Part shown: one piece after another, positions 59,692 to 64,000 of the stretch
How positions within the stretch are numbered: position 1 is the stretch's first letter
How the letters are laid out: every line of letters starts with the position of its first letter
Source: Blasia pusilla
Taxonomy: Eukaryota; Marchantiophyta; Marchantiopsida; Blasiales
Assembly: GCA_050084515.1 (NCBI GenBank)
Contig: CM114275.1
Span: forward strand, 24,428,001 to 24,492,000
DNA length: 64,000 bases
Direction of reading: 5' to 3'
Translations under genes and position numbers: made by a program
The notes under the pieces: model-generated
Databases searched by the model: none
What the model saw: the letters and a program-made list of their open reading frames with translations, nothing else
What the model was told of the DNA's origin: nothing

Positions 59692-61136
59692 AAAGGGAGA
59701 GAAAGTTAAAAGGAGTGGATCTGCAGTCAAGAATCAAGAGAAGTTGATGGAGAAGCAAAGGACCTCCTACAGGGAGAAGGATAAGGCAAAGGTTGCTGGC
59801 GTGATGACTACTGAATACACATCTGATGAAAGTTGTTGTTCTTTCATGATGGCCTCGTGTGAGAAAGATCTCAAGAGGAGCAGTGGATGGTGGGTGGACT
59901 CGGTGCAACATCACATGTCTGTTATCAAGAGGAGTTGTTCTCAGACATAAAACCAGCAAGTAATCATCACGTGAGAAGTGCTTCTGGATTGTTAAGTCCT
60001 GTGGGAGGGGTTGGCTCAGTTTCTATTTTCTTCAGTGCTGATGAAAGCAAATTGATGAAATGGCAGCTGCATGGAGTGTTATATGTTGCAGATTACATAA
60101 AAAATCTGTTGTCAGTTAAGAAATTATTGGAGGCAGGAATTGATGTGCACTTCTGGAACTCAAACCAGACTTGCACACTTGAGAGAAACGGGAAAGTCTT
60201 GTGCCGAGGAGTGGTACAAGGAAATTTGTTCAAACTGCTGGAATGTGATCCAGAGGAGCAGGTAAATCTCACTGAGAATAGGAGCTTGCTGAATCTGTGG
60301 CATTGCAGATTGGGGCACCTATCGGAACACAGCATTCGAGCTCTGCAAGGAATGTCATGTGGTGTGGAGATTGAGAAGTCACAGAAGCTTGAGTTCTGTG
60401 AGGCTTGTGTGCAAGGGAAAGCTCACAAGTCACCCGCTCCCAGAAGGTCACTTAACAGGTCTGAAAGATTATTGGACTTGATTCACTCTGATGTGTGTGG
60501 ACCAATGCCTGTAAAGTCACTAGGAGGAGCCCGCTATTTTGTGTCATTTGTGGACGACAAGAGTAGAAAGAGCTTTGTGTACCTGATAAGCAGCAAGGCT
60601 CAAGTTCTAGAGAAATTTGTTATCTTTGTCAACATGACAGAGAGGCAAGTTGAACGAAGAGTGAAGAGACTTAGGTCTGATGGAGGAGGAGAATATGCAA
60701 GTAAAGATTTTCAAACATATCTCTCAGCCAAGGGGATATGAAAAGATGTTACGGCACGTGACAGCCCCCACCAAAATGGAGTAGCTGAAAGGTTGAATAG
60801 AACCTTGCAAGAGAAAGCCTTGAGCATGTTGCAACATGCCAAGCTTGGTCAAGAATTCCGGGGAGCAGCTATCATGACAGCGAATTATCTGAGGAACATC
60901 AGTCCCACAGCGGCCTTGAAGAATGTAACTCCAGAAGAGTGCTGGTCTGGTAAGAAACCTGACATTTCTAGATTGAAAGTGTTTGGTTGTGTTGGCTATG
61001 CCCTCACCCCTGATACACAAAGGAGGAAACTAGATGCAAAGGCTGACAAGTACATATTTGTTGGGTATGAAGAAGGGCTGAAAGGATACATGTTGTATAA
61101 TCCTAGAACCTGCAAGGCAATTGAAGCAATGATGTG
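59692..61136 (+). pseudogene. Copia protease and integrase region, broken
   Basis: After a linker the protease active-site region reads WWVDS and, in another frame, GATSHVC; a single-base shift near 59900 splits the catalytic motif. Integrase follows: WHCRLGHLSEHSI with the downstream CEACVQGK forms the HHCC zinc motif. The catalytic core has SDVCGPMPV (first Asp), LRSDGGGEY (second Asp) and HQNGVAERLNRTLQEKA (Glu). A TGA at 60739 interrupts the core just before SPHQNGVAE. The integrase C-terminus has KVFGCVGYALTPD and YIFVGYEEGLKGYMLYNP. The frame shifts again near 61130. Confidence 0.9.
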
Positions 61137-62346
61137 ACTTTTGATGAGAAGAGTTTTTGGAAAGACTCTGAGCACAAAGAGTCAATGGTCACCAGAGTGG
61201 TGCCAGTAATCACTTCTGTTGTCACTCCTGTAAACATCCCTGTAGTGTCAAACTCACATCAAGATGCTGATAAGGAGGAAGTATCAAAGGATACACTTGC
61301 AGAATGTAGTGGAGGATTAGATACTTGCACCCAAGGTGTAAGAGAGGAAGATCATGTTGAAAATGATCAGCCTATGAAGGTGTACCAAAGAAGAAGTGCA
61401 GCCAAGCAAGTTATAGAGGCACATGAGTCCACAGAGGGAGTGATCAAGGAGATCTCAGAGCAAAGGAGATCTGGAAGAATTTCCAAACCTGTAGAAAGGT
61501 TGGGGATAAACGAAGCTCATTCTATTGAAGAAGGAGTTGTAGAGCCCAACTCTTTGAGTGAGGCTATGAGCAGGAATGATTGAAACAGTGGGAGCAGGCT
61601 GTGGCAGAAGAAAAGGTCTCATTAGAGAAAAATGAGACATGGGAGTTTGTAGATTTGCCACCTGGTAGAAAGACCATTGGTTGCAAATGGGTCTTCAGAA
61701 TAAAAGGGGACCAAAGAATGAGATCTTGAAGTACAAGGCACGTCTGGTTGCAAAAGGCTTCAATCAGGAGGCTGGTTTAGACTATCAGGAGACCTTTGCT
61801 CCTGTTGCAAGGTATGGATCCATTAGAGTTCTCTTGGCATTAGCAGCTCAACAAAATTGGGAGGTGGAACAGATGGATGTGAAGACTGCATTCTTAAATG
61901 GAGAACTCAAAGAGGAGATCTACATGGAGGTACCAGATGGATATACTCATCCAGGCAAGGTGTGTCTCTTGAAGAAAGCCCTTTATGGCCTAAAGCAAGC
62001 ACCTAGATGCTGGTATGAGAAGATGGATACTTACCTGATCAGGAAAGGATTCCAACGTAGCAATGCAGATCAAGGAGTGTACTCCTTAGACTCCACTATG
62101 TACATAGCATTGTATGTTGATGATCTTCTGATGCTAGGAGGGAGCTTAGACACTGTAAAGAGAGTGAAGAAAGACCTCTGTTGCAACTTTGAGATGGTTG
62201 ATCTGGGTCCAGCAAAGTGGCTATTGGGGATTCAGATTGAGAGAAATCGGGAAGAGAGCTGGATTCGATTGAGTCAAGAAAAGTATATAGAGAGTATCTT
62301 GATCAGGTACAACATGCAAGTTGTAAGCCTGTATCAACACCCCTAG
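61134..62346 (+). pseudogene. Copia linker and reverse transcriptase, broken
   Basis: A variable linker (61134-61583) with RRSGRISKPVERLG leads into RVT_2: ARLVAKGFNQEAGLDYQETF, MDVKTAFLNGELKEEIYMEV (motif A region) and ALYVDDLLMLG (YVDD box intact). Single-base shifts lie near 61580 and 62320. Every RT landmark is present, so the lesions are recent point events. Confidence 0.92.
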
Positions 62347-62372
62347 ATCCTGGCTGCAAACTCAGCAAAGAT

Positions 62373-63083
62373 ATGGGAATTTCAACTGAAAAGGTTGACA
62401 ATTTGCAAGCACTATATCAAAGTGCTGTAGGGTCATTGATGTTTGCTATGGTCTGTACCAGAGCAGACTTAGCATACCCAGTTGGTGTCTTAGCCAGGTA
62501 CACCAGCAAACCTACAATAGAACATTGGAAATGTCTGAAGAGAGTACTCAGATATTTGCGTGGCACAACAAGAACATACTTGGAATACAGGCATCAAGAA
62601 AATGGACCAATCTTGGAAGGGTTCTCAGATGCAAGTTGGGGAGATGATACTGATGAAAGAAGATCAACAAGTGGATATGTCTTCTTGTTAAGTGGAGGGG
62701 TGATCAGCTGGTGCAGTAAGAAACAAAGAACGGTTGCACTCTCTACAACTGAGGCAGAGTACATGGCACTTTCTCTTGCTGCTCAGGAGGTGATCTGGTT
62801 AAGGAGCTTATTGAATGATCTTGGATATGAACAGATGACTCCTACATCCCTACAGGTTGACAACAAAGGAAGTATTGCATTAAGCAAAAATCCTGTTCAT
62901 CATCCTAGAACAAAACACATTGACATCAAACATCACTGTGTAAGAGAAATGATAGGAAGAGAAATCTCCTTGGTTTACTGTCCAACAGAGAATATGGCAG
63001 CTGATGTCCTGACCAAACCTCTGTCACAGGACAAACATAGAAAGTGTATATCTATGATGGGCATTACTCTAAACTCTCATTAA
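62373..63083 (+). CDS. Copia RNase H domain, open to its stop
   Basis: About 236 codons with YLRGTTRTYLEYRHQ, GFSDASWGDD (first Asp), STSGYVFLLSGGVISWCSKK, STTEAEYMAL (Glu), LQVDNKGSIALSKNP (Asp) and HIDIKHHCVREMI. It ends LTKPLSQDKHRKC..MMGI before TAA. It degrades the RNA strand during reverse transcription. Here it is cut off from the RT by the upstream shift. Confidence 0.92.
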   Translation: MGISTEKVDNLQALYQSAVGSLMFAMVCTRADLAYPVGVLARYTSKPTIEHWKCLKRVLRYLRGTTRTYLEYRHQENGPILEGFSDASWGDDTDERRSTSGYVFLLSGGVISWCSKKQRTVALSTTEAEYMALSLAAQEVIWLRSLLNDLGYEQMTPTSLQVDNKGSIALSKNPVHHPRTKHIDIKHHCVREMIGREISLVYCPTENMAADVLTKPLSQDKHRKCISMMGITLNSH

Positions 63084-63090
63084 GAGGGAG
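63082..63090 (+). promoter_or_regulatory. Polypurine tract
   Basis: AAGAGGGAG immediately precedes the 3' LTR, the usual position of the plus-strand primer. Confidence 0.9.
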
Positions 63091-63773
63091 TGTTGAAATT
63101 TGTTAATATCTAGTTTAGTCATGCCCTAAAAGTAGTTAGTCAGATACTAACTTAATTGGATACTAATTTAGTTAGCTAGAGATAACTTAGTGTTCCTCTA
63201 TCTTTTTAGGGTAACCTTGAATTAGAGCAATTCTCGAGTTAGGGTTAGCCACCATCTGTTATTTAGGGTATGGATCTGTTCAAGAAGATCTAAGGGCCAG
63301 AAGTGCTCACCCTCATGTATATAATGTCTCTGTTTAGAGAGCAGAAGCCAATTCTACAGCATGCACAGTTTTGGTGAGGACTCCTGAGGCTCTTGGTCCT
63401 GCTGCAGAGTGATCAGAGAGTAGGAAGAGGAGATTGAGACTAATTGCTGTGCTTGCTAGAGCCTCACTGGAAGGCAGGTTGTTTTGTCTAGAATGCTGAT
63501 GGAGATTGTTTGTGCTCAATCGTGAGCCATGTCTGATCTCTGAGCTGGTGACATGTGAGGACCTGTAGTGTGAGTGCAAGGTGTGGCTGAGTAGAATCCT
63601 TCTTAGTATCTCTTAGATAGTAAGAAGAGTCACATCATGGTAGGGCTCTGATTTGGCAATAGAGATAGGAACTGATCTGCTGATTGTGTACAAGCTGAAA
63701 TCATGGATGGTCTAGCTGATGCTAGCTCTGACTTTGTACAAGGAGATACTTCTGCTGGTCAATCATTTTCTCA
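63091..63773 (+). repeat. Copia 3' LTR (683 bp, full length)
   Basis: Starts TGTTGAAATTTG and ends TTTTCTCA, followed by TSD TGGCA at 63774-63778. It contains TATATAA near 63318, absent from the 5' LTR. It keeps the gag N-terminal codons, including a synonymous change (CTG to CTA) relative to the 5' LTR. Confidence 0.95.
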
Positions 63774-64000
63774 TGGCACACACTAGAAAAACTCCAACTC
63801 TTCAAAGCCATGGTCGTTCCAGGCACTCTATATGCTTCTGAAGTTTGGGGTCCATGTGCCAATGAATTACCCAAGGGATTGGATATCAAAAACTCTTCAT
63901 GTGGTAATGCCTAGGTGTCAGGATGCCCACCTCCTGTGACCTGCGACTTACTGAGTTTGGGTAAGTCCCAATGGAGATTCATGCTATTAAAAGCTTGATC

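Larger units (their letters stand above)
58543..63773 (+). mobile_element. Ty1/Copia LTR retrotransposon, recent insertion
   Basis: A 5.2-kb element with the order LTR, PBS, gag, protease, integrase, RT, RNase H, PPT, LTR. The integrase-before-RT order defines Copia. LTRs begin TGTTGAAATTTG and end TTTTCTCA, with TSD TGGCA. Where the LTRs overlap they differ at only a few positions, so insertion is recent. Coding regions nevertheless carry several shifts and one in-frame stop, so this copy cannot make its own proteins. It sits inside LINE family A copy 2. Confidence 0.96.
56380..64000 (+). mobile_element. Non-LTR retrotransposon, family A copy 2, split by a solo LTR and a Copia element, cut by the window edge
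   Basis: Pieces in order: endonuclease C-terminal half 56380-56610 (EVGLQNDLFTVTCYF, GDILLFGDFNRRTAS); rest of the endonuclease 57364-57600 (NQAAIYIPTSTREEA, NGDRLFELCSNHCLGICKG); RT 57860-58542 (LFCCVVDFKNAFDTVSRALL, then LFGLYVDELEEILSQVNG); and post-RT sequence 63779-64000, which matches family A copy 1 around 2720-2940. It has stops in the RT (for example in motif B at 58093) and frame changes. The copy keeps endonuclease sequence deleted in copy 1 but seems to lack sequence before RT motif A. Confidence 0.88.

Overview
The window looks like a stretch of a large, repeat-rich land-plant nuclear genome. The two host genes are a PLATZ zinc-binding regulator, a plant-specific family, and a pentatricopeptide-repeat (PPR) protein split by many introns. 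Most of the rest is transposon debris in AT-rich DNA, broken by a few GC-rich islands. An intron-rich PPR gene and a non-LTR element with a restriction-like endonuclease point away from a typical flowering plant and towards a seed-free lineage such as a lycophyte, fern or bryophyte. That placement is inference only.

Layout. 0.2-3.7 kb: decayed APE-type LINE (family A). 3.7-3.8 kb: long CT microsatellite. 3.8-5.05 kb: RT-to-C-terminus remnant of a different LINE (family B). 5-12 kb: AT-rich, non-genic, with one hAT-like MITE at 9.84 kb. 12-21 kb: GC-rich island with tetra- and pentanucleotide repeats and the minus-strand PLATZ gene (16.4-18.7 kb). 21-41 kb: AT-rich, no gene recognised, with many copies of a hAT-like MITE family; at 27.3-29.6 kb six copies are nested inside one another. 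41.04-44.35 kb: a near-complete minus-strand non-LTR element with an N-terminal zinc finger, RT and a CCHC/restriction-like endonuclease region, bounded by a 13-bp target duplication and inserted beside a decayed Ty3/gypsy integrase. 46.4-47.5 and 50.4-51.6 kb: further fragments of that element type. 47.7-49 and 51.9-52.3 kb: GC-rich islands without a recognised gene. 53.2-56.0 kb: PPR exons on the minus strand, with an old Copia LTR relic in an intron. 56.4-64.0 kb: a second family A LINE carrying a solo LTR (56.6-57.4 kb) and a young Copia element (58.54-63.77 kb, TSD TGGCA); the LINE resumes after the Copia element and runs off the window.

How parts relate. The host genes are unrelated to each other and each has its own promoter. 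The rest is a record of insertions, with order readable from nesting: LINE before solo LTR and Copia; gypsy before the RLE-type LINE; and MITE U before W, before V and X, before Y, before Z. The most unusual features are the Copia element's likely primer-binding site, which is complementary to the anticodon arm of initiator tRNA-Met rather than to its 3' end; a gag start codon inside the LTR; the RLE-type LINE in a plant; and the multi-level self-nesting of one MITE family.
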